Positions 1-10,829 are shown, counted from the first letter of the stretch. The stretch is DNA of 25,180 nt from Lactobacillus helveticus DSM 20075 = CGMCC 1.1877 (GCF_000160855.1 NZ_GG700752.1:528703-553882); one strand, 5' to 3'. Notes: generated by a model from the sequence alone, not told the origin. A program made the numbers and translations.

Positions 1-30
1 ATGCTCTTTATTAATGAACAAAATTAAAGA

Positions 31-1694
<1,664 letters not shown>

Positions 1695-1695
1695 A

Positions 1696-4600
1696 ATGCG
1701 TTTAACAGAAATATTAAAAGAAGATCAAGACTTAAATAATTTTATTGCAAAAACTAAACAAGTAAAGAATTCACTAATCACTGGCGCTAATGCCGGTGCT
1801 TTTAGTCTGCTTTTAAAACAAATCGTAACTGAGTTAAAAACTACACTTATTTTAGTAGAGGAAAATGAAAATAAAGCACAAAATTTATATGGAGAGTTAA
1901 GTGCAATTTTGCCTGATGGCAGTGTCCAAATCTTTCCTGTCGATGCCACTATCGCTACGCAAACTGCAGTTAGTTCACCAGATGAGTTAAGCAATCGAAT
2001 TGAAGCCCTCAATTTTTTATTAAGCAAAAAATCTGGGATCGTAGTTACGACTCCGCAAGGTTTGCAGTATAAGCTATCAGATCCGCAAGAGTTTGCTCAG
2101 GCAAAAAAAGACTTTGAACCTGGTAAGGAATATGAATTAACTGATCTGAATAAATGGCTTGTCAGTTTAGGCTATAAAAAAGAAGCTTTAGTAGCGCGTC
2201 CTGGAGAATTCGCTATTCGTGGCGATATTTTGGATGTATATCCTTTAGATAGAGAAAATCCTGTAAGAATTGAATTCTTTGGCGATGAAATTGATACGAT
2301 TAAGGAATTTGATTTAGCAACTCAGCGCAGTCAAAAAGAAATTGATCATGTTGAAATTTCTGCAGCTCAAGATCGGGTATTTTCCGTTGAAGCTATTAAA
2401 ACTGCGGCAGAAGCGATAGAACAAGATATGGGGGATGCACCTGCACCAGACAAGGCAGTCAAAGACCATTTTACGATTGCACTTGATGCATTGAATGCAG
2501 GGGTACTGCCTGATAATTATGCCTTTTTGGTAGATTATTTAATTAAAAAGCCAAGCAGCTTATTAGAATATTTAGATAAAAATGGTCAAATCTTAATTGA
2601 TGATTTGCCCTTGGTTAAACAAGCAGTAGAGACTGTAGATAAGCAAAATACTGCGTTTATTAGCGATGAACTAAAAACTGGTGCGATGTTGCCTAAGCAA
2701 ACATTGCGCAATGATTTTGATCAAGTATTAACTAAAGACAAACACTATAGAATATATTTCTCTCTTTTCCAGCGCAGTATGGGCCGAATTCGTTTAGGTC
2801 AAATGTTCAATTGGCAAACGCGTGAACCAGCGCAGTTCTTCAGCCAGATGCCCCTAATTAAATCCGAACTTGAATCATATCAAAAATCTGGTCAAACGGT
2901 TGTATTGCAAGCTGATAATGCAAAAAGAGCAAAGCAAATTGACCAGACAATGGTTGATTTTGGCTTAAATTTGCCAATTGTAGGCGAGGATGAAATTACA
3001 GAAGGCAAATCACAAATTGTAGTAGCTGGTTATACTAGTGGCTTTAGCTTACCTTCAGTAAAATTAGTTTATTTGACTGAGCGTGAATTATTTAACAAGC
3101 GCCCACAACGTAAAAAGAGAATCAAAACTTTAGAAAATGCGCAAAGGTTACGTAATTATACTGAGCTAAAACCTGGAGATTATGTTGTTCATGTTAATCA
3201 TGGTATTGGTCGCTTTGAAGGAATTAAAACGCTAGAGAATAATGGCGTAAAACGAGACTATATTACCATTACTTATCAACATGGCGATCAATTATTTGTG
3301 CCAGCAGATCAGCTGAGTTTGGTGCAGAAGTATGTGGCTTCTGAAGGAAAGACGCCACATATTAATAAGCTTGGCGGCAGTGAATGGGCTAAGATTAAGC
3401 GCAAGGTTCAATCTAAGGTTGAAGATATTGCTGATGATTTGATTGAACTTTATGCTAAGCGCGAGTCGGAAAAGGGCTTTGCCTTTTCACCAGATGATGA
3501 TCTGCAAAAACAATTTGAAGACGCCTTTCCGTATGCGGAAACTCCGGATCAATTGCGCTCAATTAAAGAAATCAAAGAAGATATGGAAAAACCGAAGCCA
3601 ATGGATCGTCTTGTTGTAGGGGATGTTGGCTTTGGTAAAACGGAAGTTGCCTTAAGAGCGGCTTTCAAAGCAATCCAAGATAATAAACAAGTTGCTTTTT
3701 TAGCACCAACAACCATTTTGGCTCAGCAGCACTATGAAACTATTCAAGATCGTTTCAAAGACTTCCCAGTTAACACTGCCATGCTTTCTCGTTTCCAAAC
3801 TCCCGCTGAATCCAAAGAGATCATTGAAGGTCTTAAAGAGGGCAAGATCGATTTAGTTGTAGGTACTCATAGACTTTTGTCCAAAGACGTTGAGTTTAAA
3901 GATCTGGGATTATTAATCGTTGATGAGGAGCAGCGCTTTGGCGTTAAACACAAAGAACGATTAAAGCAGTTAAAGGCTAATATCGATGTCTTAACACTCA
4001 CTGCTACGCCAATTCCTAGAACCTTGCATATGTCAATGGTTGGTGTGCGCGATTTATCTGTGATGGAAACGCCACCTCAAAACAGATACCCAATCCAAAC
4101 TTATGTGATGGAACAAATTCCAAGTGTAGTAAGGGATGCATGTTTACGCGAAATGCAGCGTGATGGACAGGTCTTTTATTTACATAACCGAATTAGCGAT
4201 ATTGATGAAACGGTGGAAAAATTGCAACAACTGATTCCTAATGCGCGTATTGCTAGTGCTCATGGGAGAATGAGTCAAAATCAATTAGAGGATATTTTAT
4301 ATCGCTTTTTGAATCGAGAATTTGATATCTTGGTTACCACCACGATTATTGAAACGGGAATTGATATACCAAATGTCAATACGATGATTATCGAAGATGC
4401 TGATCATTACGGTTTGAGTCAGCTTTATCAGCTTCGAGGCAGAATTGGCCGTAGTGCCAGACTAGCTTACGCATATTTTTTGTATCAACCTAACAAGGTG
4501 TTAACTGAAGTTGGTGAAAAGCGGCTAGATGCAATCCGTGATTTTACTGAATTAGGCTCAGGTTTTAAGATTGCTATGCGTGATTTATCGATTAGAGGAG

Positions 4601-5193
4601 CCGGCAATATGCTCGGAGCCCAACAGCATGGCTTTATTGATAGTGTTGGTTATGATTTGTATTCACAAATGCTGAGTGATGCAATTAAAGAACGTAAGGG
4701 CAAGAAGACAGTTAAGAAATCAAATGCCGAAATTGATTTAAAGCTTGAAGCTTATATTCCAGATTCATATATTGGCGACCAAGAAGAAAAGATTGAATTT
4801 TACAAAAAGATTAAAGCGGTCAATAATCAGGAAGAATTAGATAAAATTGAAGATGAACTAATTGATCGTTTTGGAGATTATCCTGCAGCCGTTGAGAACT
4901 TGCTCGCTGTAGCTGGATTAAAAGTAGATGCAGATTTGGCTCAAGTCTTAAATGTACTGAAGAAAGACAATAATACTATTAAGGTTGAATTTAATAATGC
5001 TGCATCACATGAACTAGAAGGCCCCAATATTTTTAGAGCCTTAGAGCATGTGAGTCTTAAAGCACGTATTAGTATGAATCAAGAAAAAAGAATGGTTATT
5101 TTATTGCAGCTGCCTGATAAAATGAAGAATCGAGTTTTATTTAATGAATTAACTACATTCTTGCAAGCTGCTAGTGAAATAGTACAAAGATAG
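1696..5193 (+). CDS. mfd: Transcription-repair coupling factor Mfd
   Basis: Mfd (1165 aa, typical) is a DNA translocase that pushes stalled RNA polymerase off damaged DNA and recruits UvrA for nucleotide excision repair. The N-terminal UvrB-like homology region contains RPGEFAIRGDILDVYP. A CarD-like RNA polymerase interaction domain starts near residue 490 (LKPGDYVVHVNHGIGRFEGI). The RecG-like superfamily 2 helicase core has Walker A GDVGFGKT (642-649) and the DEEQ box (743-746), with TATPIPRTL downstream. Helicase motif VI is visible in YQLRGRIGRS, and a TRCF domain lies at the C-terminus. No clear Shine-Dalgarno site precedes the ATG, consistent with coupling to pth. All key motifs are intact. 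Confidence 0.97.
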   Translation: MRLTEILKEDQDLNNFIAKTKQVKNSLITGANAGAFSLLLKQIVTELKTTLILVEENENKAQNLYGELSAILPDGSVQIFPVDATIATQTAVSSPDELSNRIEALNFLLSKKSGIVVTTPQGLQYKLSDPQEFAQAKKDFEPGKEYELTDLNKWLVSLGYKKEALVARPGEFAIRGDILDVYPLDRENPVRIEFFGDEIDTIKEFDLATQRSQKEIDHVEISAAQDRVFSVEAIKTAAEAIEQDMGDAPAPDKAVKDHFTIALDALNAGVLPDNYAFLVDYLIKKPSSLLEYLDKNGQILIDDLPLVKQAVETVDKQNTAFISDELKTGAMLPKQTLRNDFDQVLTKDKHYRIYFSLFQRSMGRIRLGQMFNWQTREPAQFFSQMPLIKSELESYQKSGQTVVLQADNAKRAKQIDQTMVDFGLNLPIVGEDEITEGKSQIVVAGYTSGFSLPSVKLVYLTERELFNKRPQRKKRIKTLENAQRLRNYTELKPGDYVVHVNHGIGRFEGIKTLENNGVKRDYITITYQHGDQLFVPADQLSLVQKYVASEGKTPHINKLGGSEWAKIKRKVQSKVEDIADDLIELYAKRESEKGFAFSPDDDLQKQFEDAFPYAETPDQLRSIKEIKEDMEKPKPMDRLVVGDVGFGKTEVALRAAFKAIQDNKQVAFLAPTTILAQQHYETIQDRFKDFPVNTAMLSRFQTPAESKEIIEGLKEGKIDLVVGTHRLLSKDVEFKDLGLLIVDEEQRFGVKHKERLKQLKANIDVLTLTATPIPRTLHMSMVGVRDLSVMETPPQNRYPIQTYVMEQIPSVVRDACLREMQRDGQVFYLHNRISDIDETVEKLQQLIPNARIASAHGRMSQNQLEDILYRFLNREFDILVTTTIIETGIDIPNVNTMIIEDADHYGLSQLYQLRGRIGRSARLAYAYFLYQPNKVLTEVGEKRLDAIRDFTELGSGFKIAMRDLSIRGAGNMLGAQQHGFIDSVGYDLYSQMLSDAIKERKGKKTVKKSNAEIDLKLEAYIPDSYIGDQEEKIEFYKKIKAVNNQEELDKIEDELIDRFGDYPAAVENLLAVAGLKVDADLAQVLNVLKKDNNTIKVEFNNAASHELEGPNIFRALEHVSLKARISMNQEKRMVILLQLPDKMKNRVLFNELTTFLQAASEIVQR

Positions 5194-5204
5194 AGGTATA
5201 AATT

Positions 5205-5447
5205 ATGAGAATTGATAAATTTTTAAAGGTTTCAAGATTAGTTAAAAGAAGAACTGTTGCTAAAGAAATGGCAGACCAAGGTCGAATTAAGGTCAATGGC
5301 CGAGTAGTTAAGTCAAGTTACGATGTAAAAATCGATGATATTATTGAACTTGGTTACGGTGCTCGAGTAATTAAAGCTAAAGTTTTAAACATTCGCGAAA
5401 CTACTAAAAAAGCTGAAGCAAGTGAACTTTACGAGTTAGTTGATTGA
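5205..5447 (+). CDS. rqcP: S4-domain ribosome quality control protein RqcP
   Basis: An 80-residue S4 RNA-binding protein, the RqcP (YabO) family that binds 50S subunits carrying peptidyl-tRNA and works with RqcH to extend nascent chains with alanine tails. The S4 signature is plain: MRIDKFLKVSRLVKRRTVAK followed by GRIKVNGRVVKSSYDV. The gene lies 11 bp after mfd with an AGAGG ribosome binding site that starts in the mfd tail, so it belongs to the same operon. Position between mfd and divIC matches Bacillus. It could also be labelled an Hsp15-like heat-shock protein, but length and context favour RqcP. Confidence 0.9.
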   Translation: MRIDKFLKVSRLVKRRTVAKEMADQGRIKVNGRVVKSSYDVKIDDIIELGYGARVIKAKVLNIRETTKKAEASELYELVD

Positions 5448-5466
5448 TGACTTTCCCATGAATCGT

Positions 5467-5475
5467 TGTTATACT
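5467..5475 (+). promoter_or_regulatory. Possible internal promoter before divIC
   Basis: TGTTATACT resembles an extended -10 element and sits 37 nt before the divIC ATG in the only sizeable gap (65 bp) of the operon. The -35 region is poor. A second TTGTTATAA lies at 5491-5499 but abuts the AGAGGA ribosome binding site, so it is unlikely to be used. Confidence 0.35.
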
Positions 5476-5512
5476 TAACGTAAACGATATTTGTTATAAC
5501 AGAGGATAAAAA

Positions 5513-5890
5513 ATGAATTATGGTCCACATATTTACAATTCGTTAAGTCCTGAAGCCCAAAGAGAACAATTGCGACGTAAACAAGCAAAAATAGAGAAGA
5601 AAACGCATCGCATTCGGTTAAATAGAATTGTTGCTATTTTTGCCATAATTTTTGTTGTTTTAGGTGTTCAGATTGCAATTAGGGTTTCTCAAACAGCACG
5701 CATTAATAATCAAGTAAAAGCTGAAAAAGAAAACTTGACTAAGGTGAAGAAAACGGCCAATAATTTGAAAACCAAAAGACAAAATCTTAATGATCCAAAT
5801 TATGTTGCCAAATTTATTCGTTATAAATTTTATTATTCTAAATCAAATGAAAATGTTTATAACGTGCATGAAAGAAATGATAATGACTGA
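5513..5890 (+). CDS. divIC: Cell division protein DivIC (FtsB-like)
   Basis: A 125-residue bitopic membrane protein of the septum formation initiator family (DivIC/FtsB), which forms the trimeric FtsL-DivIC-DivIB scaffold of the divisome. A basic cytoplasmic N-terminus (residues 1-36) precedes a single transmembrane helix at about 37-58 (IVAIFAIIFVVLGVQIAI). A heptad-like coiled coil runs from about 60 to 92, and an outer C-terminal stretch reads DPNYVAKFIRYKFYYSK, the typical conserved patch. An AGAGGA ribosome binding site precedes the ATG. Its stop codon overlaps the next start by one base (TGATG), indicating reinitiation into the S1-domain gene. Confidence 0.93.
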   Translation: MNYGPHIYNSLSPEAQREQLRRKQAKIEKKTHRIRLNRIVAIFAIIFVVLGVQIAIRVSQTARINNQVKAEKENLTKVKKTANNLKTKRQNLNDPNYVAKFIRYKFYYSKSNENVYNVHERNDND

Positions 5891-6252
5891 TGAAAAAGTA
5901 TCAAGCCGGTAACCGGGTAACCGGGGTGATTAATAATATTACCGATTCTGGTATTTTTGTTACATTGCCTAATAGACATTCAGGATTAGTTCATCATAGC
6001 GATTTTGGCAATAATTGGGCGCGAGAAAGGCGACAATATCAGGTAGGTCAAGAAGTTCGCGTAGTTGTTGTGCATATTTACAAAGGTAGATTTAATCTGT
6101 CAATTGCGCGTGTAAATGATCCTGACTTGGTTGATCATGACAATCAATTCTCTGATACTAAACCTGCAGAATTTGATCAGGTTTTAAACAAGGTAAGTAG
6201 AGATGCCAAAAAAGAAATTAATGAATTGAAAAAGGTTTTAAATAAGAATTAA
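5890..6252 (+). CDS. yabR: S1 RNA-binding domain protein (YabR-like)
   Basis: A 120-residue cytoplasmic protein with one S1 (OB-fold) RNA-binding domain over residues 1-72. The opening, with GVINNITDSGIFVTL and SGLVHHSDF, is followed by QVGQEVRVVVVHIYKGRFNLSI. A charged C-terminal tail of about 45 residues ends in a helical, lysine-rich segment. It starts inside the divIC stop codon (TGATG) with no strong ribosome binding site, so translation probably depends on divIC. It occupies the position of B. subtilis yabR and is the last gene before an intrinsic terminator. The precise RNA target is not evident; a role with ribosomes is inference from the domain. Confidence 0.88.
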   Translation: MKKYQAGNRVTGVINNITDSGIFVTLPNRHSGLVHHSDFGNNWARERRQYQVGQEVRVVVVHIYKGRFNLSIARVNDPDLVDHDNQFSDTKPAEFDQVLNKVSRDAKKEINELKKVLNKN

Positions 6253-6278
6253 AAATGACCCGTGGTGGGTCATTTTTT
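6253..6278 (+). terminator. Intrinsic terminator after yabR
   Basis: The stem ATGACCC/GGGTCAT (6255-6261 with 6267-6273) has a GTGGT loop, extends by A-T pairs, and is followed by TTTTTT. It closes the pth operon only 15 bp before the tilS start. Confidence 0.85.
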
Positions 6279-6292
6279 CGTTAGGGATATTT

Positions 6293-7549
6293 ATGAAAAT
6301 AGCAGATTTCTTTAGAGAAAATAATATAAATGTAACCGATAAAAAATTACTAGTAGCTGCAAGTAGTGGTCCTGATTCAATGGCTCTACTTGATATGCTT
6401 AAAAACCTACAGGATAATGCACATTTTAAATTGATGGCAGCTCATTTTAACCATCAATTAAGAGCAGATAGTGAAGAAGAAAGTAAACTTCTTAAAAAGT
6501 ACTGCAGCGAAAATCATGTGCCATTGTTTATTGCTAAATGGCCCAAGGAAGATCAACCTAAAGTGGGAATTGAAGCTGCTGCTAGACATGCGCGATATGC
6601 ATTTTTGACGCAAATGGCTAAAGAGAATAATGCTGATTATTTGTTAACTGCTCATCATGGGGATGATTTGCTGGAAAATATTTTGTTGAAATTCATTCGT
6701 TCAGGCAATCCCGAAGAAATGAACAGTTTGCAAATGATAGGCAAAATGCATGGCATAAAGCTCCTGCGGCCGTTATTAGGCTACAGCAAAGCTGAGTTAT
6801 TGCAATATAATCAAGAATATCAAATTGATTTTGTAATTGATTCAACCAATCAGGCTGATGAAACCATGCGTAATCGCTTGCGTCATCATGTGGTGCCATT
6901 ACTCAAAAAAGAAAATCCTGCCTTAATCAGGAATGCGCTCTTTTTTAGCCAAAAAATGGATGAGTTGATTGATTATGTTGATGAAAAAAATAGTGCAATG
7001 GGGCAACTAGAATCCTTTTTGAATGTGGCCTATCGCATTAAGAGTGAGGCTTTGAGTCAACTGACAGAGAAAGAAAGAATTTTTTTCTGGCAAAGAACGA
7101 TTTGGCAAAAATATCATCGACGCGTTAATGAAAATTTAGGTAATTTTGTAGTAATGGAATATCAGAATTACTTTTATTTGTATAAAAAGCAAAATATCCT
7201 GGAAGTAAGAAAACAGGAAATTAATCTAAATCAACCATTTGTGTTCAGAAATAGAAAAATGGTGTTAAGTACTGAAAGGAAGACAGATTTAAAGCTAATT
7301 GGTGATTTTTGGTTTAAGCCGGATACTGAATTTAGCATGGGAGAGTTAGTTCCTGGCAGTAAGCTTCTGCTTCAAAATGGTCATCATGTTAAAGCGAAAA
7401 AGAAGTTTGCAGAAAATGCGATTCCCTTGGCTTTGCGACCATTTTGTTTAGCCATTTATGCGGAAAATGAGCCAGTTTTTGTAGAGAAAATTTATCAAAA
7501 TCAAAATTGGACTAAAAATGGCAAACATTATTTTCTATATAATTCTTAA
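6293..7549 (+). CDS. tilS: tRNA(Ile)-lysidine synthetase TilS
   Basis: TilS (418 aa) adds lysine to C34 of the CAU-anticodon tRNA-Ile, using ATP, so that it reads AUA and is charged with isoleucine. The N-terminal PP-loop ATPase is recognisable: the P-loop SSGPDS at residues 24-29, then AHFNHQLR, and the LTAHHGDDLLEN helix that binds the substrate. RNRLRHHVVP follows in the linker, and a poorly conserved TilS C-terminal domain fills residues from about 320. The first glycine of the usual SGGxDS loop is serine here. The ATG is preceded by a modest TAGGGA ribosome binding site. It lies just downstream of a terminator, and in Bacillota it is normally followed by hpt, which is missing here. Confidence 0.94.
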   Translation: MKIADFFRENNINVTDKKLLVAASSGPDSMALLDMLKNLQDNAHFKLMAAHFNHQLRADSEEESKLLKKYCSENHVPLFIAKWPKEDQPKVGIEAAARHARYAFLTQMAKENNADYLLTAHHGDDLLENILLKFIRSGNPEEMNSLQMIGKMHGIKLLRPLLGYSKAELLQYNQEYQIDFVIDSTNQADETMRNRLRHHVVPLLKKENPALIRNALFFSQKMDELIDYVDEKNSAMGQLESFLNVAYRIKSEALSQLTEKERIFFWQRTIWQKYHRRVNENLGNFVVMEYQNYFYLYKKQNILEVRKQEINLNQPFVFRNRKMVLSTERKTDLKLIGDFWFKPDTEFSMGELVPGSKLLLQNGHHVKAKKKFAENAIPLALRPFCLAIYAENEPVFVEKIYQNQNWTKNGKHYFLYNS

Positions 7550-7596
7550 AAAGTCTTCAAAATAGTTGAAAATATTAGTGGTAGCATCTTATTTTG

Positions 7597-7605
7597 TGAT
7601 AAAAT
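7597..7605 (+). promoter_or_regulatory. ftsH promoter, extended -10
   Basis: TGATAAAAT is a good extended -10 element 39 nt before the ftsH ATG. The -35 is weak. The intergenic stretch 7550-7643 holds no CtsR-like or CIRCE operator that I can see. Confidence 0.55.
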
Positions 7606-7643
7606 TTTAAACGTACAACTTAGAGACTTTGCGGAGGTTTTTT

Positions 7644-9809
7644 ATGAAGAATAACCGGAATCGGCTGTTATCGAACGGCCTATTCTATATAGTTGTGTTC
7701 CTTTTGCTCCTATGGGGAATCAACTGGGCACTCGGCGGCTCTAACAGTGGTGGTAGCTCTGAAAATATCAGCTATTCACAATTTGTTAAAGATTTGCGTC
7801 AAGGCAAAGTTAAAAACTTTAGTGTTCAACCTGCAAATGGTGTATATACCATTTCAGGTAGTTACAAGACTGCACAAACAACAAAGAATCAATCAAATAA
7901 TAGTTTTGATTTCTTTAGTAATAACTCAAGTAGAAAAGTATCACGCTTCTCTACCACTATGTTACAGAATGATTCTACCGTTTCTAACGTGCAAAACTTG
8001 GCACAAAAGAGTAACGCTCGGATGACGACTCAAGGAGAATCACAGTCTGGCAATTGGATTTCAACCATTGTCATGCTTGTGCCAACCGTTTTGTTTATTG
8101 TCATGCTTTGGATGATGATGAATCAGGGTGGCGCTGGTCGTGGTGGCAGCGGCGGAATTATGAATTTTGGTCGTTCACACGTCAAGCCAGAGGATCCTTC
8201 TAAGAATAAGGTTCGTTTCTCTGACGTAGCCGGTGAAGAAGAAGAAAAACAAGAATTAGTAGAAGTTGTTGAATTTTTAAAGGATCCATCAAAATATACT
8301 AAGTTAGGTGCCAGAATTCCATCTGGTGTTTTACTTGAGGGTCCTCCTGGTACTGGTAAAACTTTACTTGCTCGTGCTGTAGCTGGTGAAGCTAACGTGC
8401 CATTTTATTCAATTTCAGGTTCTGACTTTGTTGAAATGTTTGTTGGTGTTGGTGCAAGTCGTGTACGTGATTTGTTTAACAATGCCAAGAAGAATGCACC
8501 AAGTATCATCTTTATCGATGAAATTGATGCCATCGGTCGTCGTCGTGGCAATGGCACAGGCGGTGGCAACGATGAACGTGAACAGACTTTGAATCAATTG
8601 CTGGTTGAAATGGATGGTTTTGAAGGCGATGAAGGTGTTATCGTCATTGCTGCTACTAACCGTTCTGACGTTTTGGACCCAGCTTTGCTTCGTCCAGGTC
8701 GTTTTGACCGTAAGGTTTTAGTTGGTCGTCCAGACGTTCGTGGTCGTGAAGCCATCTTGAAGGTTCACGCTAAAAACAAGCCACTTGCTCCAGATGTAGA
8801 CTTGAAGGAAGTTGCTCGTCAAACTCCTGGATTCGTTGGTGCAGATTTAGCTAATGTCTTGAATGAAGCTGCTTTGGTCGCTGCTCGTAGAAATGGCACT
8901 GAAATTACTGCTTCAGATATTGATGAGGCTGAAGACCGTGTCATCGCGGGACCAGCTAAGAAGGATCGTTTAATTGCTGAACCAGAAAGACGTCGTGTTG
9001 CTTTTCACGAAGCAGGGCACTCAATCTGTGGTTTGGTTTTAAGTGATTCTAGAACAGTTCGTAAGGTAACTATTGTGCCACGTGGCCGTGCCGGTGGTTA
9101 CAACATTATGTTACCTAAAGATGACCAATTCATTTTGACTAAGAAACAATTATTTGAACAAATTGTTGGTTTAATGGGTGGTCGTGCTGGTGAAGAGGCA
9201 ACTATTGGCGATAAGTCAACTGGTGCTTCTAACGACTTTGAACAAGCTACTGCTATTGCTCACAGTATGGTAGTAAATTACGGTATGACCGAATCATTAG
9301 GAATGGTTGAACTTGAAAAAGAAGGCGAAACCAATCCATACGGCTTTAAGCCATACAGTGAAGCTACCTCAGCTAAAATTGATGAAGCTGTTAAGAAAAT
9401 CTTGGATGAAGCTCACGCTAAAGCTCTTGAGATTGTTAAGGAAAATAAGGAAAAGCATAGAATTATTGCAGAAGCCTTGCTCAAGTATGAAACTTTAGAC
9501 GAAAAGCAAATCATGTCTTTGTATAAGACTGGCAAGATGCCTGAAAAATACGAAAATGAATATCCAAGTGAATCTAAGGCTTCAACTTATGAAGAAGCTA
9601 AGGCTGCCGCAGAAAAACGTGAAGTTGAAAAGGCAGAAAAGAAAGATTCAGATCAAGCATTGGCTGAACAAGAAAAATCTGCTTTGGAAACTCTATCAGA
9701 AAAGAATCACGAAGTTGAAGAAGAAAATCCTGAAAATCCAGAAAAAACGGGAAGTTCAGATAAATCAACTGAAGATCATTCGGCGGATGAAGAACACAAA
9801 GATAACTAA
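7644..9809 (+). CDS. ftsH: ATP-dependent membrane zinc metalloprotease FtsH
   Basis: FtsH (721 aa) is a membrane-anchored hexameric AAA+ protease that extracts and degrades misassembled membrane proteins and short-lived regulators. Transmembrane helix 1 is at about residues 12-30 and helix 2 at about 137-160, with an external domain between them rich in Asn, Ser and Gln. The AAA domain has Walker A GPPGTGKT (233-240), Walker [12 protein letters not shown], and the second region of homology ending RPGRFDR. The zinc-protease motif HEAGH is at 455-459. From about residue 641 there is a charged, Glu/Lys-rich tail of some 80 residues beyond the usual core. I start at the ATG, with GCGGAGG six bases upstream; an in-frame TTG at 7629 would overlap that ribosome binding site. 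Confidence 0.97.
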   Translation: MKNNRNRLLSNGLFYIVVFLLLLWGINWALGGSNSGGSSENISYSQFVKDLRQGKVKNFSVQPANGVYTISGSYKTAQTTKNQSNNSFDFFSNNSSRKVSRFSTTMLQNDSTVSNVQNLAQKSNARMTTQGESQSGNWISTIVMLVPTVLFIVMLWMMMNQGGAGRGGSGGIMNFGRSHVKPEDPSKNKVRFSDVAGEEEEKQELVEVVEFLKDPSKYTKLGARIPSGVLLEGPPGTGKTLLARAVAGEANVPFYSISGSDFVEMFVGVGASRVRDLFNNAKKNAPSIIFIDEIDAIGRRRGNGTGGGNDEREQTLNQLLVEMDGFEGDEGVIVIAATNRSDVLDPALLRPGRFDRKVLVGRPDVRGREAILKVHAKNKPLAPDVDLKEVARQTPGFVGADLANVLNEAALVAARRNGTEITASDIDEAEDRVIAGPAKKDRLIAEPERRRVAFHEAGHSICGLVLSDSRTVRKVTIVPRGRAGGYNIMLPKDDQFILTKKQLFEQIVGLMGGRAGEEATIGDKSTGASNDFEQATAIAHSMVVNYGMTESLGMVELEKEGETNPYGFKPYSEATSAKIDEAVKKILDEAHAKALEIVKENKEKHRIIAEALLKYETLDEKQIMSLYKTGKMPEKYENEYPSESKASTYEEAKAAAEKREVEKAEKKDSDQALAEQEKSALETLSEKNHEVEEENPENPEKTGSSDKSTEDHSADEEHKDN

Positions 9810-9812
9810 ATG

Positions 9813-9845
9813 AAAATGGGGCCTGTAATGGGCTCTATTTTTTTA
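9813..9845 (+). terminator. Intrinsic terminator after ftsH
   Basis: A 10-bp stem (9814-9823 with 9831-9840, two G-U pairs, AAATGGGGCC against GGCTCTATTT) has a 7-nt loop and merges into a run of seven T. It lies between ftsH and hslO. Confidence 0.7.
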
Positions 9846-9861
9846 GAGAGAAGGATTAAAA

Positions 9862-10752
9862 ATGAGTGATTATTTAGTAAAATCAATTGATAAAACTAAA
9901 AATTTACGTTTGCTAACAATTACTGCTAAAGATGTTGTTGGAGAAGCACAAAAGCGTCATGATTTATGGTCTGCTTCTGCTGCTGTACTTGGTCGTACAC
10001 TGGTTGGCTCATTGCTTTTAGCAGGAGCAGAATTAACAGATAAAGAAGAATTAACAGTTAGATTGTTAGGCAATGGCCCCGTTGGACCAACCATTGTAAC
10101 TGCAATGTCAGATTTGAAGGTTAAGGGATATGTAAAGAATCCGCATATTGCTTTGTCACCAAAGAAGAATGGCCATATTGATGTGAAAAAGGCCGTTGGT
10201 CAAGGGATGCTCGAAGTTACCAAGGACTTAGGTTTGAAAGAGCCTTATACTGGTCAAGTGCCAATTGTCTCTGGCGAAATTGCAGAAGATTTTGCATACT
10301 ACTTAACTAAGTCAGAACAAATTCCATCAGCTGTTGGTTTATCTGTTTTCGTTAATCCCAATAATTCTATTGGTGAAGCTGGTGGCTTTATGCTTCAAGC
10401 TTTACCAGGTGCAAGCGATGCTTTGATTACTGAAACGATTAAGAGAATCAAGGCATTGCCAGCTCTTTCTACCGAATTTTTAGATGGTATGACACCAGAA
10501 GATTTAGCTCGCAAGATCTTAGGCACTGATTGCAAGATTCTTGAAAAAGATGATGTTGCATTTAGTTGTGACTGTTCTAAAGAAAAATATGCTGGTATTC
10601 TTGAAACTTTGAAGAGTTCACAATTAAAAGCCATGATTAATGAAGATCATGGAGCAGAACTTACTTGCAATTTCTGCGGAAATAAATATCATTACACTGA
10701 AAATGAATTAAAAGATATCTTAGCTAAGAAAAAAGAAGAAAAAGATTATTAA
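9862..10752 (+). CDS. hslO: Redox-regulated chaperone Hsp33
   Basis: Hsp33 (296 aa, typical) is a cytoplasmic holdase that becomes active when oxidative stress forms disulfides and releases zinc. The four zinc-ligand cysteines of the C-terminal redox switch are all present: C236 and C238 in SCDCSKEKY, and C269 and C272 in CNFCGNKYHY. The N-terminal domain carries family sequences such as SAAVLGRTLVGSLLLAG and GNGPVGPTIV. The ATG follows a GAGAAGGA ribosome binding site. It sits between terminators after ftsH and after itself, so its expression comes from readthrough or from a promoter that I could not identify in the 52-bp gap. Confidence 0.96.
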   Translation: MSDYLVKSIDKTKNLRLLTITAKDVVGEAQKRHDLWSASAAVLGRTLVGSLLLAGAELTDKEELTVRLLGNGPVGPTIVTAMSDLKVKGYVKNPHIALSPKKNGHIDVKKAVGQGMLEVTKDLGLKEPYTGQVPIVSGEIAEDFAYYLTKSEQIPSAVGLSVFVNPNNSIGEAGGFMLQALPGASDALITETIKRIKALPALSTEFLDGMTPEDLARKILGTDCKILEKDDVAFSCDCSKEKYAGILETLKSSQLKAMINEDHGAELTCNFCGNKYHYTENELKDILAKKKEEKDY

Positions 10753-10756
10753 CTAA

Positions 10757-10794
10757 ATAAAAAGTCCTAGGGTTTTGTCCTGCGGGGCTTTTTT
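10757..10794 (+). terminator. Intrinsic terminator after hslO
   Basis: The outer stem AAAAGTCC/GGGCTTTT (10760-10767 with 10785-10792) contains one G-U pair. An inner AGG...CCT pairing may extend it, and a T run follows. Confidence 0.7.
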
Positions 10795-10799
10795 GATAT

Positions 10800-10805
10800 T
10801 ATAAT
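10800..10805 (+). promoter_or_regulatory. Possible dusB-lysS promoter (-10)
   Basis: A perfect TATAAT lies 24 nt before the dusB start and just after the hslO terminator. No convincing -35 lies 16-18 bp upstream (TTGTCC at 19 bp is the closest), so this is a tentative call. Confidence 0.4.
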
Positions 10806-10829
10806 AGGGTATTTTGAAAGGATGATTTG

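Noticed and set aside
5467..5500. The repeated TTGTTATA blocks before divIC as an operator
   Set aside because: They are short and AT-rich and can be explained by a -10 element plus chance; no symmetric operator is convincing.
7629..7643. An in-frame TTG as an alternative ftsH start
   Set aside because: It overlaps the GCGGAGG ribosome binding site of the ATG at 7644, which has ideal spacing.
9556..9813. An 85-codon frame inside the 3' end of ftsH, very rich in lysine
   Set aside because: It is a frame-shifted reading of the Glu/Lys-rich FtsH tail; the in-frame protein continues to the stop at 9809.
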